From Omphiscola glabra (Eukaryota > Mollusca > Gastropoda > Lymnaeidae): a DNA stretch of 64,000 bases. Of this stretch, positions 12,430-25,079 are shown in pieces. The notes beneath the pieces were generated by a model, which had not been told where the DNA came from, ran no database searches, and was given only the letters and a program-made list of their open reading frames with translations. The translations under genes and the position numbers were made by a program. Each line of letters opens with the position of its first letter. Position 1 is the stretch's first letter. The stretch spans positions 24,184,918 to 24,248,917 of the forward strand of contig OZ024808.1 of NCBI GenBank assembly GCA_964017045.1, written 5' to 3'.

Positions 12430-13550
12430 TTGTATCGCCACCTCGTTGTTTGTCATTTTTGCATTTTAATTTCAAGAAACAGTTTAATTACTTACTTCAT
12501 TTTAAAAAAAAATAATAATAAATAAATAGTCGTATTTTCAAAAGGCCCAATTAAATGCTTTTTTTAAAAAAAAATGCTTCCGTGCATCAAAGAAATCTTA
12601 TCTCAGTCGTATCCTAGTAGTTGTCAGAGGTTCTCAAAACGAAAAAAAATTGATACGAGGTAAAACAAAACATTTAACTTGCATGAATTTTTCAAGTTTG
12701 TTTTTTATTTTTTTTGATTGGAAAAAAAGTCCATTTAATTAAGAAAAAAATAATTTAATGGGTATTTAAAAAATCTCACAAGAAACACTTCAAAAAAAAA
12801 AAAAAAAAAAAAAGACATTAGCTAAACTTTTTCAAGACTTTGAAAATTAAAAAAAATCGTAAAGTAGACTGATGAAAATCGTGCGCTACGGAATCTAATA
12901 AATATATACTTATTATGCACCCCAATTGGTGATTTTGTTCATGTTACTTGTGCTTGAACATAGTTTTCTTAAAAACATTAACAAATTCATACTTGAATTC
13001 ATATTAATTACATTTTAAAGAGCAAAACAATTATGTTGCAATAGTCATGATATGTCATGAGCTCAGATAGGCCTAACAGGTCTGTGCACTCAGTGCCTAT
13101 TGTGCTCGCCTAAGACCTTTTCTCATCCTTAAAAAAAAAAATTAAATCGGAGAACTATATCCTGTATATGTATTTGTGTTAAATTATAAAGGAGTTGAGT
13201 AGACATCCTTACACAACTTGTATTTTGATTGCAAACAAGGCGCCCCCCCCCCCAAGCCACTAATTGAACTAACATGAAAACTAATCTGACACTGATTAAA
13301 CAGGTCTGAGAACTTTGTTTGTGTATTTCACATTTCAAAGTGTAACTTTTGAGGTCACAGGTCAGTGAGCCGATAGCGCAATCAGACCTTTTTTTTAATG
13401 AATAAGCTTTTAATAAGTTTCATTTCTGGTAATTCTGTTGTTTTATTTTGGGTTAAATCCCACGCGCTGTATTAGAATGATCACATGTGGTAAATTTTAT
13501 TCTTTTTCTTTCTTTAATCCACGTTATGGCCCTTGTTTCAGAATGTGTGA
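12430..13550. other. Spacer between genes A and B, no gene seen
   Basis: AT-rich, with many A and T runs, for example a 20-plus A run near 12790-12815. No exon with the family cysteine pattern, no other convincing ORF. Confidence 0.6.
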
Positions 13551-13560
13551 GAATCCATGT

Positions 13561-13572
13561 TTATCTGATAAG
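13561..13572 (+). promoter_or_regulatory. Palindromic GATA-type site upstream of gene B
   Basis: TTATCTGATAAG, a head-to-head pair of GATA-factor core sites, about 82-93 bp before the gene B ATG. The phrase GAGAATCC-x-TGTTTATCTG around it is shared with gene C. Confidence 0.55.
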
Positions 13573-13653
13573 ACATAAATTTTGAAAATTTCTCCAGTCA
13601 GCCTGTTGCCATTTATGTCCTGGGATACTGCAAACTAACTAAGATGACATAAA

Positions 13654-13702
13654 ATGACTTCCAACATGAAGTGCTTAACGTTGGCTTTCATTTTGTTGCT
13701 CG
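13654..13702 (+). CDS. Gene B signal-peptide exon
   Basis: ATG at 13654; 49 nt ending phase 1 at a GGTGAG donor, encoding [16 protein letters not shown] plus the first base of the next codon. A second in-frame ATG lies four codons on, so the start could be either. Splices to 15877, where the mature part begins (DVSAGQLHV). Confidence 0.8.
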
Positions 13703-16700
13703 GTGAGTCTTTAATCACTGGTAACAATACACAAATTAGCCTCCTCAGGCATACTACGCCCTGTGTTCGTGAAATATTGACTACAAACCATTGATGGGAT
13801 GGACGCATTCTTTGTGTCTTGTTGGCCTCTTCTTTATTAAAGAGCCTTGTGTGGTTATATATTGACTTCAAACCATTGATGGGATGGACGCGTTCCTTTC
13901 GTCTTGCTGGTAGTGTGTAACCTGATTTAACTTGAGAATTTTGTAAAAAGAAAATAATTTAACCTGCTGGAGGTATTACCTGTGTACAAAGGGGTTTTTG
14001 AAAAGTTCCGAGACGACGGCTTTTTTAATACAATTTCAGTGTCATCTTTTAATATTATCCTTTTGGCTTATATCATAGAGCAAAGATGATGAACCTTCCA
14101 TGCTTAAATTTCAACCCAAAACCCGATTATATATTCAAATTGCAACAAAAAATCCCATCATTTATTTTAATTTTATCCAAAATCAAATTATTTATTTGAA
14201 TTCAATCCAGAATCCCATCATTTATTAGAATTGAATCCAAAATCCCATCATTTATTTGAAGTAAATCCAAAAACCCCATCATTTATTTGAATTCAATCCA
14301 AAATCCCATCATTTATTTGAATTCAATCCGAAATCCCATCATTTATTCGAATTCAATCTAAAATCCCAACATTTATTTGAATTCAATCCAAAATCCTATC
14401 ATTTATTTGAATTCAATCCAAAATCCCATAATTTCTTTGAATTCAATCCAAAATCCCATCATTTCTTTGAATTCAATCCAAAATCCCTATCATTTATTTT
14501 TATTCAATCCAAAATACCATCATTTATTGGAATTCAATCCAAAATACCATCATTTGTTTGAATTCAATCCAAAATCTCATCATTTATTCGAATTCAATCC
14601 AAAATCCCATCATTTATTTGAATGCAATCCTAAATCCCATCATTTTTTTGAATTCAACTTAAAACCCCATCATTTATTTAAATTCAATCCAAAATCCCAT
14701 AATTTATTTGAATTCAACCCAAAATCCCATCATTTATTTAAATTCAATCCAAAATCCTATTATTTATTTTCATTCCACCCAAAATCCAATTATTTATTCA
14801 AATTGCAAACAATTGCAACTACACGTAAATCCTGGGATTCTTGTTAATTATAAAAAAAAAACAAGAAACAACTCCGCATGTCAATGAAAGGGCCATGGGG
14901 CCAGCTGCGACACGCGTGCCATAAGTTTGCAACCACTGTCCCTGACATCTGTCGTTTCTCCCATGCCTGATAGGGATACAGAAGTCATTAATAAAAATCC
15001 ATTTACAACCGAAAGCTTTACCGTTTCCATGTCATCCACATGTAATCCTCAACTTCCGATGTCATTTCGAGACTGCTGCATTGTCTTTTTCGCCCTTCAC
15101 CCTAGATACGTTTCATCTCTTCAGCCTGCTTACTGACATAATGGTCATAATGGTCATAATGGTCATATTTTAAATATGGTCAAAGTAGTTATAACTGAAA
15201 TTTATGTAAATAGAATCACAGTCCGTCTGCTGCATCTCTCGCGGAAAGGTGTAATTATAAATATACAACTGTAGGGTTAGATTGTTCTTGGGCAGATTAG
15301 TTCGTTTCGGGGCCCAAGCATGTGTGGTGATGGAAGCCGAGAAGAGATGAACGATAAAAGACATTGCAAGTTGGGATGCTCAGCCTCGGGTTTACTTAGG
15401 TGGATGGGATTGTGTGGATATGATTGTATGGACAGAGCCTTTGAGCCAACGCCGAGGCCACGGCATGCAGGTTTAGGCTCCGCTACAGCATCTCTTGGCA
15501 GACCCCACAACAATGATCCCGTCGCACAGGAGATTTCTCGGATAGCACATCGGTGGTCCTTGGGAGTGAGCTCGCTAAGCATGATCCAAAACATCACACC
15601 ATTACCAGAGTCGTCTTGACAGACACTTATTCGAACTTAAACCCAGTCCTGATTGACTTGTTTTTTTTTCTTTATTGGTTATTTTAACATGACGTCATGC
15701 TTTTTGAGATGCTGTAAAACTTAAAAAATAAATTATATTGAAACAAATATTCATTTAAAAAAATATATTTAATATATGGAATATATATATTTTTTTATAA
15801 TAAAAATATTCGGCTACGTTAAATTTAATATCTTTTGAGACGAATGTTGAGATCCCGCACTATTTCTTCCGGCCAGACGTGAGCGCAGGTCAGCTTCATG
15901 TCATTCTCGGCAACCAATTATCTGTGGATTGCTTCCACTGTGACAGTCATGCTCGCCGTTTCCCAGGATGCCTCAGTGAGACCTTCACCTGCCACGCAGA
16001 CGAGGTAAGATGGATGTCGTTTATTTCTTTTGTAACTCGTTTCTTTATTAACTCTACATTAAAAAAAAATAACCCAACAGAACCACACAGCCAGCTGTTG
16101 GAGGAATGCGCGGATGAGAAAATCGCTGCTACCTGTCTGCTTTCTTACAAAAGGCTACTTTTAATATTACTTACTAGATATAGCCCGCCAAACATTTGTG
16201 ACAGCAATTCCTGATCTTCACATCTACTAAAAGTTACTTGTCAAAACATGAACTCAAGTAACGCACATTTAAGAATGCCAATTTTTGCTTTATCCCTTCC
16301 CTCCATGATTCGTCACTGCACACTATTTTTTCGCGGCACCATGAACTATATTAAATATTCTGATGTCCCAACCAATTTTAAACGGAATATTTTTTACACC
16401 ATTTTTAATTTGAGACGATTTCATTTTCCGAAATTGTTACGCGCCAAACGCAAATTCGTTAGATAAAAATAATATATCATCTGGCGTAGTCATCGGGAAT
16501 TATATTTTGCGTGCTATTGAACTCATTATTAAACCATACTTTCTTTCAAAAATTTAGAATTATTTGTGATATACTCTCAATACCAAATTCACTGATTAGA
16601 AAGCAGTAAATTAGGAAGCAGTCCACTAGTCACGCCAGAAGCGTACTATATATAACAGATAAGACATGACAATGAAATAATACCCATAAGTGTATTTGTT

Positions 16701-19700
16701 CTGTTTTTTTTATTGTCTTTTATTTTTTAAATTATTAATTAAAAATATATTGTGATTAATTGATTCAACGTAAATTTCCCATCATATTTTAAAAAAAAAT
16801 TAATACATTAATTTCTGAAAGGTTTTATTCAATATTTATTGTTACAATACTACAGGTGTGCTCGATTACCTATGGCAATCCCTTACCGTCTATAAAGTGC
16901 CAGAAAGTGAACGTAAGTCACGTGCATTGTATTACTGAAACGTGCACTTTTCTCACTTCGATTGTAGCACAGCGCGCGCCAGTAGCCAATTTAAAATTCA
17001 TCTTTCTCTTTTTCAAGATTGGCAACAACGATGTTAAAAGATTCTTAAACGATTATTTGCGATATGATTATAAATACGGAAAGTAATTCCAAATTGTTTT
17101 GTTTTTTTTAAATAAAAAAGCAAAATTTTTACATGAAGCTTGTTTCTAAAAACGTGTTGCATCAAGTCATTCAACCATGAACTAATTGCTTAGGAGATGC
17201 AGTCATTTGTAGAAATATTTCTTGTTATTAATTGTTTAGATGCATTTTAGATACACCTTTAAATAAAAGAGATAAATAGTTTTTATTTATTTTTTTTTAC
17301 AAAAATTAAAAGATTTTTAAGAAATATTCCCAGTGACTCAATGCAATGAGTGGGTTTGCTGGACTAAGAGTACTATTTAAAAAAAAAATTGCACTGTTCT
17401 TATTCATGAACTTTGAGAGGATGTATAAGGCCTCAACTTCTAATTCATTTTTCACGTTTCGTGTATGCGACTCCGACTTGCTCCTCTAAAGGACTGTGTC
17501 ACTGAAGTGTCCCACCCCACTGGGCATTGCGTCGGAGGTGGTGTAGAGGTCCATCCCAACCAATGTGAGATCTGCTGTCTTACAACTTCCTGTGTGCACA
17601 GCATCAATCTTCTCCTATTGAAAGAATCCCGTACGTTACAACGTATAGCACTTTTGCCAATGCTACATAATATTGATTGGCTTTTGGTTAAAATTCATAT
17701 TGTCCACATTGTCTGTGTTTTTTAAACATGTCTTGATTGCTGAACATTTCTCTTCGGTGAGTTGCGAAATGTTTAAAAGTAAGATCCGCAATCCCTAAGA
17801 ACTTTTTTTTTATTTCACTTGGTTACTTTCGATTTCACTTGGTTACTTTCCAACTATCCAGCTTAGCTTACACGTTTTAACAATAGAAATAGCTTCATTG
17901 CATATTGATTATAGATTTAAACGCCTCAAACAGCCAGTCATGGAATATTCTGCCCCGGCATCTGTTCAGAAAGGGACATCGCCACATGTGTTAAAACCGC
18001 TGCATATTGCCATACAGACCAGGTGGGTCGATTGTCGAATTATGACAATCATTTTTTTTTAACAACGTTAAATTTCATTATTTACAATTTTTTTTTAAAA
18101 AGGCAATTACTACGTTCTGTCTGAATAATAAAAGGCGCAAATGAGGAAATGTAATAATTATTCAGTGTGCTTTAGGAAAACTTGATTTTTCCATTACATG
18201 ATCTTGTCACGCAGACTGCACTTGTAAGATTATTTACAAATGTAAAACTGTAGTCGAATGGACGTACAATTTTATTTTGTCATTATAACTGGGTTGAAAG
18301 ATACAAGATTCTAATTTTATTTGAACTAAAATAATTCTATAAAATTGTACGTTCCATGGGGACATGTGTATGTATGTTAGAATTTCTAGTTTTCAAACTA
18401 CTAATGCACCTCACTTTATAAATCCATTTCATGCCACAACGTATATCAACCGCTGTCGCTGACTTCCTCAGTACTGTGAGGTTGGCATCAACGAGCTGCT
18501 GGTGGTCCACGGACAGTGCAAGCCCAAGCACGACATCCAGGTATTCTGGTTGTAGATTAATTTTTACCCTAAGAGGCTCACTGTGCGAAGTTGCGATTTA
18601 AGACAGTGCGGCGCAAAACATCGCAGGCCGGTCTTTTTCAGGATAATGCCGTGTTGGTATCTTCGTACATTAATTGAACATCTACATTATCCTGATGGAA
18701 CATGTGCATTACCTTGATAGAGCATCTACATTGTCCTGATGGATCATCTACATTATCCTGATGGAATATCTACATAATCTTGATAGAAAATCTACATTAT
18801 ATTGATAGAACATCTACATTATCTTCATGGAACGTGTACATTATCCAGGTGGAACATTTACATTATCTTCATGGATCATCGACATTATCTTGGTGGAATA
18901 TGTACATTATCTTGATAGAACATCTACATTATCCTGATGGAACATCTACATTATCCTGATGGAACATCTACATTATCCTGGTGGAACATCTACATTATCC
19001 TGGTGGAACATCTACATTATCCTGATGGAACCTTATACATTATCTTGATGGAACATCTACATTATCCTGATGGAACATCTACATTATCCTGATGGAACAT
19101 CTACATTATCTTGATGGTACATCTACATTATCCTGATGGAACATCTACATTATCTAAATAAGAAATTTACTTTTACTTTGTTTATAAGAAATTTAACAAC
19201 TTCACCAAAACTATCAACATGACAGTATAATTATAAAAAAAAAATATTTGTAATTTTCTTTTTTTTAGCTATGTTACACTGACAAGACTCGACACCCCTG
19301 CCCTCTAGCAATTGGTCAAGCTGGACACAATGCTAAATGTGTATGGGACTGCTGTCTGACAATCGATTGCCTGATTGGACACTTTGGCGCCTACATGGGT
19401 AAAATAAACGTTCGTATCTTCTTCCAGCCTAGGAAAGAAATGATTAGCTCTGATGCAAAACTATATGATCGATTCTCACTACGAATATTGTAAAGTAAAG
19501 TTTTAGAGAATGGTGTTAAGTAAAAATAGTTGCAAACACCGACATTATTAGAAGCAATCCGCATCACGTGCATTATTACAGCTTGGCACCAGTGGCGTCG
19601 CTTGAGTTAGTTGTCGGAATGTTTCATTGTAACAATGTTATCCGACTTTCGGGACTGCATCTCCGGGAGTTTCTTTCCAGGGTTGGGGAGTCCCATCCAC

Positions 19701-22700
19701 CTGGGGTGCTGGTGGTGTTTTTGATTTACTGGGCTTTGGTTGGGATTGAACTCCAGACCATCAGCTTGAGATTTGCTCAGTTTAGACCACTCGGCCACCC
19801 AGTAACCATTACAGTTTTTTTTTTATTTATTCCCATTTCCAGTTTTCAGCGTTATCTCGTGACGTATTGTTTACACACGTGACGTTTTCAGACTTTTGCG
19901 TGCAAGTATTCATCTGGGTCTACTATGGCGGGATGACGCTATCACTCAAAGTACAGTGGTGGACCGCGTCTGATTCGCGGCTGAGTGATTGGGGGTGGGT
20001 GAGGGGCCGGCGTGTGATCTCATATCTACTTTATATTTTAGTTATACGCCTAGGTAAGGCCTCTTCAAACGGTATTATGTAAGCATTCCATGCTTTTAAA
20101 AAGTATTCAATAATACGTTATTTCGATAACCTGGATATTAAAGTTTAATAACGGAAAGTAATAAATGAATTTTAAAAAGACGAAATTCTTATATTTTATT
20201 ATTAAAATTGTAATCTTTAAATTATTGATAAAAGTAGAAAAAATCTACTATTTTGAAACATCGAATGCCTACAAAATGCCGTTTGAAGAGGCCTTACTAC
20301 TACCTAGGCCTACAACTAAAATATAAAGTAGATCTGAGATCGTCCCCCCACCCCCAACGATCACTCAGCCGCGTAGATGCTGATAATACAGGTTTAAGTA
20401 ACGTTTTAATTGACGTATCCCTTTACCTCGGCATCAAACTAAAAAAAAAGTTTATTTTTTAAAATGAATTGTTCCATAGCATTCCTTCTTGTAGCATATT
20501 TTATAAGTAACACATTTTCTAAAGCTATTTTCTTTTAATAATTTTTTAATTATCATTAAAAGTAATTTTAAATTATATTTATTTATTTTTCCTTAAATGA
20601 CTAGATAATATGTGAATTTAAAAAAACAACTATTTAGATTTTAAATAAATTTTGCCAATACATAATTGATTACCTAATTTCATGTATACTTTATTGCTAT
20701 AACTAGTCTTTTAAATATCATTGACAACTGATGCACGTTAAACCTTAAAGTCTAGTCGTGTGGTTTGTCAGCGTTCAATCAATGATTGTTTTAAATTTTA
20801 ACCCCTTTGGGTGGCCGAGTGGTCTAAACAACTCATCTAAGTGAAGGAAAACTCTGAATTCGAACCAGGAGATAGAATGATCAATAAATTGATCGTGGGC
20901 CCTCAAGTATAAGACGCAGGAAAGATCTCAGCTGTTTTAACGTCTTCGAAAAAAACTGCGCATTTTTTATCCTTTTTTTAGCGACTTATAAATAAGCGAT
21001 TTTTGCTATTTTATTTTTGAAAAAAGAAAAAAAAAAAAGTTTCCGCTTTTTCTTTAAAAAAGCAGAGAAAATAAACGAATTCACAATTGAATGAAGAAAT
21101 TGGCACATTTAACCAAACAGATACAGTAGCAGTGTGCAGAAAATTCATCAAGCAGATAGGGTATCAATATGCAGGCATTTAATCAACTGGATACTGTAGC
21201 AATATACTGTAGCAATATACTGTAGCAATATACTGTAGCAATATACTGTAGCAGTAAACTGTAGCAATATACTGTAGCAATATACTGTAGCAGTATACTG
21301 TAGCAGTATACTGTAGCAATATACTGTAGCAATATACTGTAGCAATATACTGTAGCAATATACTGTAGCAATATACTGTAGCAGTATACTGTAGCAGTAT
21401 ACTGTAGCAATATACTGTAGCAATATACTGTAGCAATATACTGTAGCAATATACTGTAGCAATATACTGTAGCAATATACTGTAGCAGTATACTGTAGCA
21501 GTATACTGTAGCAATATACTGTAGCAATATACTGTAGCAATATACTGTAGCAATATACTGTAGCAATATACTGTAGCAGTATACTGTAGCAATATACTGT
21601 AGCAATATACTGTAGCAATATACTGTAGCAATATACTGTAGCAATATACTGTAGCAATATACTGTAGCAGACATTTTAGTGAATGCATTCTTTTGTGTGT
21701 GTGTGTCTTTTTCAGGTTTTAGTACCCATAGTCAAACAACCGTACATCCCCCAATTACTACACCTAAACCTACTACACATAAACCTACTACACATAAACC
21801 TACTACTCCAAAACCTACTACACCGAAGCCAACTACACCAGCACCAACAACACCTAAACCAACTACACCAGCACCAACAACACCAAAACCAACTACACCA
21901 GCACCGACTACACCGACACCAACTACACCGAAACCTACTACACTAGCACCGACTACACCAAAACCAACTACACCAGCACCGACTACACCAGCACCGACCA
22001 CACCAAAACCAACTACACCAGCACCAACTACACAGAAACCAACTACACCAGCACCAGCTACACCTGCTCCAACGACACCAGCACCGACTACGCCAGCTCC
22101 AGCTTCTTCCACAGCCAAAATAGGTAAGTTATACCACCTTAGCTATCCAACTTAGCAACCAGATAAGATCAATGCACTATGCAAGGGATTTATCTTGAAT
22201 TTACTATAATAGCTTCAAAGGAAATCAAAACTCTACTGGACATTTTTTTTTATTAAACTCTTATATTTTATTTATTTATTTTTGTCTGGGGGCGAATATA
22301 CAAAAATTTCCCAAGGAAGGCATCACACAATTTAATCATTAAAAAAAAGTATCAGTAAGATATTGAACTATTATTTTAGCCATCTGATCTCTCTTTACTT
22401 GAGTTTACAGCGCTAAATCCTGAAATGATACTCGCAGCAGAAATGAGAATTATTTAATGATAGTAACTCAGGTAACTATATCGAAACGGGGATTTAAAAA
22501 TATCAAATCTTTTTTTTCCAAGATGTTTGAACTTAAAGGTTTTAGGAAACAGACGCCAATTAGCGTGTTTTCATGTTAACATTTCACAGATAAACCTCTC
22601 TCCCTTTCTGTCTAGTACAAAGCTGCCAATTAGCATGTTTTCATGTTGACATTTCACAGATAAACCTCTCTCTTGTGTCTAGTACAAAGCTGCCAATTAG

Positions 22701-24277
22701 CATGTTTTCATGTTAACATTTCACAGACAAACCTCTCTCTTGTGTCGGATGTGACGGAACCTGCAGAGATAACGAGATTGATGTCACGTGTCCGGATGGA
22801 TTCTGTTCACTGACTGTGCAAGACGGCATGGGTGGCAGCAGAATAATTAAGAAAGGGTGAGATTCGGTGGAAGCCATTGGTGTTCGCAATGTGCCACCTA
22901 GTGGCTTGCAACAATGACCGACGTTTTACTAAAGTATTTCAAAATGGTGGCTGCAAAAACCGTGCCGGGACACATCGCGTTCTATCGGCTGTAACGCTAA
23001 CGGTGTTTTTGGCGTATTGACACACCACGACACATTGGCTGAAACGCTCGACTTGGTACATCCCTATTGACAAATCTTGACACATTAGCTGAAACGATTG
23101 TTTTGGCCCAAACCTATTGACACATCGCGACACATTTAATGGACGCTCGCCTTAAAATTATATTCATATAAACGTGTAAATCTTTATAGGGATTTTAGCC
23201 ATTATTAGACATAATTCGTGGGTTGTATGATGAGTAAGTTTTCATTGCTCTTGAAAATTAAATTTGAATGAAACAAGATGCTCATATAACATTCTCTTCA
23301 TCTTCCATTATTCCAATCTTCCATTCAGCGCAATTTTCTGCTAATCTTTCTTTTAGGTCATCGTTCTGTCCATCTTCCATTCAGCGCAATTTTCTGCTAA
23401 TCTTTCATTTAGGCCATCGTTCTGTCCATCTTCCATTCAGCGCATTTTCTGCTAATCTTTCATTTAGGCCATCGTTCTGTCCATCTTCCATTCAGCGCAT
23501 TTTCTGCTAATCTTTCATTTAGGCCATCGTTCTGTCCATCTTCCATTCAGCGCATTTTCTGCTAATCTTTCATTTAGGCCATCGTTCTGTCCATCTTCCA
23601 TTCAGCGCATTTTCTGCTAATCTTTCATTTAGGCCATCGTTCTGTCCATCTTCCATTCAGCGCATTTTCTGCTAATCTTTCATTTAGGCTATCGTTCTGT
23701 CCATCTTCCATCCAGCCTATTTTCCGTTCTGCCCATCTTCCAATTTGCCCATCTCCCATTCTGTCCATATTCCATTCAACCCATCTTTCTATCTATATTC
23801 CATTCAACCCATCTTTCTATCTATATTCCCCCACCCCATTTTTCTATGTATCTTCCATCCAGCCCATCTTTCTATCTATCTTCCATCCAACCCATCTTTC
23901 TATCTATCTTCCATCCAGCCCATCTTCCCTCTCTTTTAAGACAAAAATTTTTTTATAGACATATTAAACATAAAAACCATATGGACACAGGAACATATCA
24001 CGCCATATTACATACACATTTTAAAGAAATTATATAGTTTCAATTAATTAAACCAGTCTAATCCATGGATATTTTCGTTTCTTTCATCAGGTGCTCAACC
24101 CAAAGCAAGTGCCAGATGTTTTGGATCGAGTGGAATACAGATCAGCTGTGCCAGGACATTATTGCAAATCCTGGAAGTCCTTCCTATCAAGACGTGTCTT
24201 GCACATTTTGCTGCACTGGTGAACGCTGTAACGCCGACTTCACTCAAATGAATGTATTTCGTGGTGCACGAAAATAA
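13654..24277 (+). CDS. Gene B: secreted three-LU-domain protein with long mucin-like linker
   Basis: Exons: 13654-13702, 15877-16004, 16856-16912, 17492-17630, 17934-18022, 18472-18540, 19269-19398, 21716-22123, 22727-22856, 24091-24277. Joined length 1386 nt, 461 aa plus TAA, no internal stop. Signal peptide: first residues [16 protein letters not shown]. Domain 1: CFHC, PGC, FTC, VCSITYG, IKC, DC, HC, NQCEICC, SC. Domain 2: FCPGIC, DIATC, AYC, YCEVG, GQC, LC, HPC, KCVWDCC, DC. Linker: about 136 residues of PTTPKP/PTTPAP repeats, a likely O-glycosylated stalk. Domain 3: LSCVGC, GTC, VTC, GFC, GC, KC, LC, VSC, TFCC, then RCN. Each domain has 12 Cys. The C-terminus (FRGARK) has no hydrophobic GPI tail, so a secreted product is most likely. 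Closest relative in the window is gene C. Biological role not recognised. Confidence 0.88.
14110..14810. repeat. About 30-bp minisatellite in gene B intron 1
   Basis: More than 20 units of the form AATCCCATCATTTATTTGAA followed by TTCAATCCAA. It produces a false Asn/Pro/His-rich ORF. Confidence 0.9.
15270..15620. repeat. GC-richer unexplained block in gene B intron 1
   Basis: A stretch of visibly higher GC than its surroundings, open in frames on both strands (15320-15619 plus, 15277-15597 minus). No domain or family motif recognised. Possibly a fragment of a dispersed repeat. Confidence 0.3.
18690..19155. repeat. 22-bp minisatellite in gene B intron 6
   Basis: About 20 copies of CATCTACATTATCCTGATGG plus AA, with CTTGATGG variants, between domain 2 exons 18540 and 19269. 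Confidence 0.9.
19605..19812 (-). mobile_element. tRNA-derived SINE, minus strand
   Basis: Read on the minus strand it begins GGGTGGCCGAGTGGTCTAAA (a box A of tRNA-Leu/Ser type), followed about 40 bp on by GGAGTTCAATCCC (box B), then an unrelated body. A second SINE with the same head but a different body lies at 20806-20945. Confidence 0.7.
19976..20373. repeat. Long inverted repeat (foldback) in gene B intron 7
   Basis: Left arm 19976-20088 (CGCGGCTGAGTGATTGGGGG ... GGCCTCTTCAAACGGTATT) is matched by the complement of right arm 20262-20373. The phrases CTACTTTATATTTTAGTT, GCCTAGGTA and AAGGCCTCTTCAAACGG are shared in inverted order, with about 170 bp of loop. The left-arm start also occurs in gene C at about 35900-36030, without the right arm. 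Confidence 0.8.
20806..20945 (+). mobile_element. tRNA-derived SINE, plus strand
   Basis: Head GGGTGGCCGAGTGGTCTAAA (box A), then CTGAATTCGAACC (box B), then a tail with AATTGATCGTGGGCCCTCAA. The tail phrase ATTGATCGTGGGCCCT also ends the LINE fragment at 55320-55620, a sign that this SINE uses that LINE's machinery. Confidence 0.75.
21190..21672. repeat. 11-bp minisatellite in gene B intron 7
   Basis: More than 40 copies of ATACTGTAGCA, with ATA/GTA variants, ending about 45 bp before the linker exon. It is open in all minus-strand frames ([12 protein letters not shown] repeats) by chance of sequence. Seed sequence GATACAGTAGCA lies just upstream, and gene C carries a 35-bp repeat from the same seed at the same place. 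Confidence 0.95.
21716..22123 (+). CDS. Gene B mucin-like linker exon
   Basis: 408 nt, phase 1-1, encoding [19 protein letters not shown] and then repeats of [10 protein letters not shown] and TTHKP to ASSTAKIG. Every unit is a multiple of five codons of the ACTACACCAGCACCA kind. This is a typical O-glycosylated extended stalk between domains 2 and 3. Confidence 0.88.
22550..22745 (+). repeat. Triplicated exon 9 splice-acceptor region of gene B
   Basis: Three copies of about 70 bp, each with GCCAATTAGC, TGTTTTCATGTT, ACATTTCACAG and then ATAAACCTCTCTC or ACAAACCTCTCTC. Only the third runs on into the Cys-coding exon (22727-22856). The first two are decoy acceptors followed by CTGTCTAGTAC or TGTGTCTAGTAC. 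Confidence 0.85.
23290..23935. repeat. About 55-bp minisatellite in gene B intron 9
   Basis: Units with CATCGTTCTGTCCATCTTCC, ATTCAGCGCATTTTCTGC and TAATCTTTCATTTAGGC, followed by shorter CCATCTTTCTATCTATCTTC units. Gene C carries a related CCATCTTTCATTCTG array in the same intron. Confidence 0.9.
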
Positions 24278-24718
24278 TCATTAATATAATCATGATTTAG
24301 TTAAATTGCTCTGTCTAATTTGTTAGAATATATCAACATTTTAAACATTTTTTTTTAGATTCCAAAGATTTAAATTTGGATACTCTGTAATGTAGCAAGG
24401 CAGAATTTTAAATCGATTTTAGGCATCTAAAAAGAGATTTGAATGTTTCTTCTAAACAAAAGAAGATTATTTCTAAACTTGTACGAAAACTATAATTACA
24501 TTTTTTGTTTTCTTCTATTCTTTCAGAGTATTAGAGAACACTTAAAAAAAAAAAGTATATTCATATATGCTTAGAGTATGTAACATATTCAAAAGAAACG
24601 AACAATATATTTTTAAAGAAATGAAATGAGCTTTTAAAAAATAGTTTTAAAAAACAACATATAGAAACAAACCTTCGTAAATGCAATATCAAACATCGGG
24701 GAGTGGGGCTGAAAATGT

Positions 24719-24940
24719 GCCCAAACAAGCATTAAGGTAAACAAAATTTGTCCAAACACGCATTAAGGTAAACAAATTTGTCCAAACACGCATTAAGGTA
24801 AACAAATTTGTCCAAACACGCATTAAGGTAAACAAATTTGTCCAAATACGCATTAAGGTAAACAAATTTGTCCAAACACGCATTAAGGTAAACAAATTTG
24901 TCCAAACACGCATTAAGGTAAACAAATTTGTTCAAAGCCC
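24719..24940. repeat. 30-bp minisatellite 3' of gene B
   Basis: Seven to eight copies of AAGGTAAACAAATTTGTCCA plus AACACGCATT. The minus-strand ORFs across it are repeat artefacts. Confidence 0.9.
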
Positions 24941-25079
24941 ACTTAGTGATCTCTCCCCGATCCCCCAAACGGTCGCAACCGCACATTATACAGCAAAATT
25001 ATCGGGAATTTTACATTGTGAAATCAAAGTCATCAAATTTGCTTCATCTTCCCTTGATCTAGAAAAACATGAAGCATTT

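Noticed and set aside
15277..15619. Candidate gene on either strand with about 100 codons
   Set aside because: No domain recognised, no splice context with the array genes, open on both strands; kept only as an unexplained block.
19605..20945. Possible tRNA genes (box A and box B present)
   Set aside because: Acceptor stems do not close and the spacing and bodies are those of SINEs.
21148..21688. Minus-strand ORFs of about 165-170 codons ([13 protein letters not shown] repeats)
   Set aside because: Three overlapping frames are open over the same 11-bp minisatellite; this is a repeat artefact.
21732..22118. Minus-strand Val/Gly-rich ORF (and 38134-38638 minus)
   Set aside because: Antisense shadows of the Thr/Pro linker exons of genes B and C.
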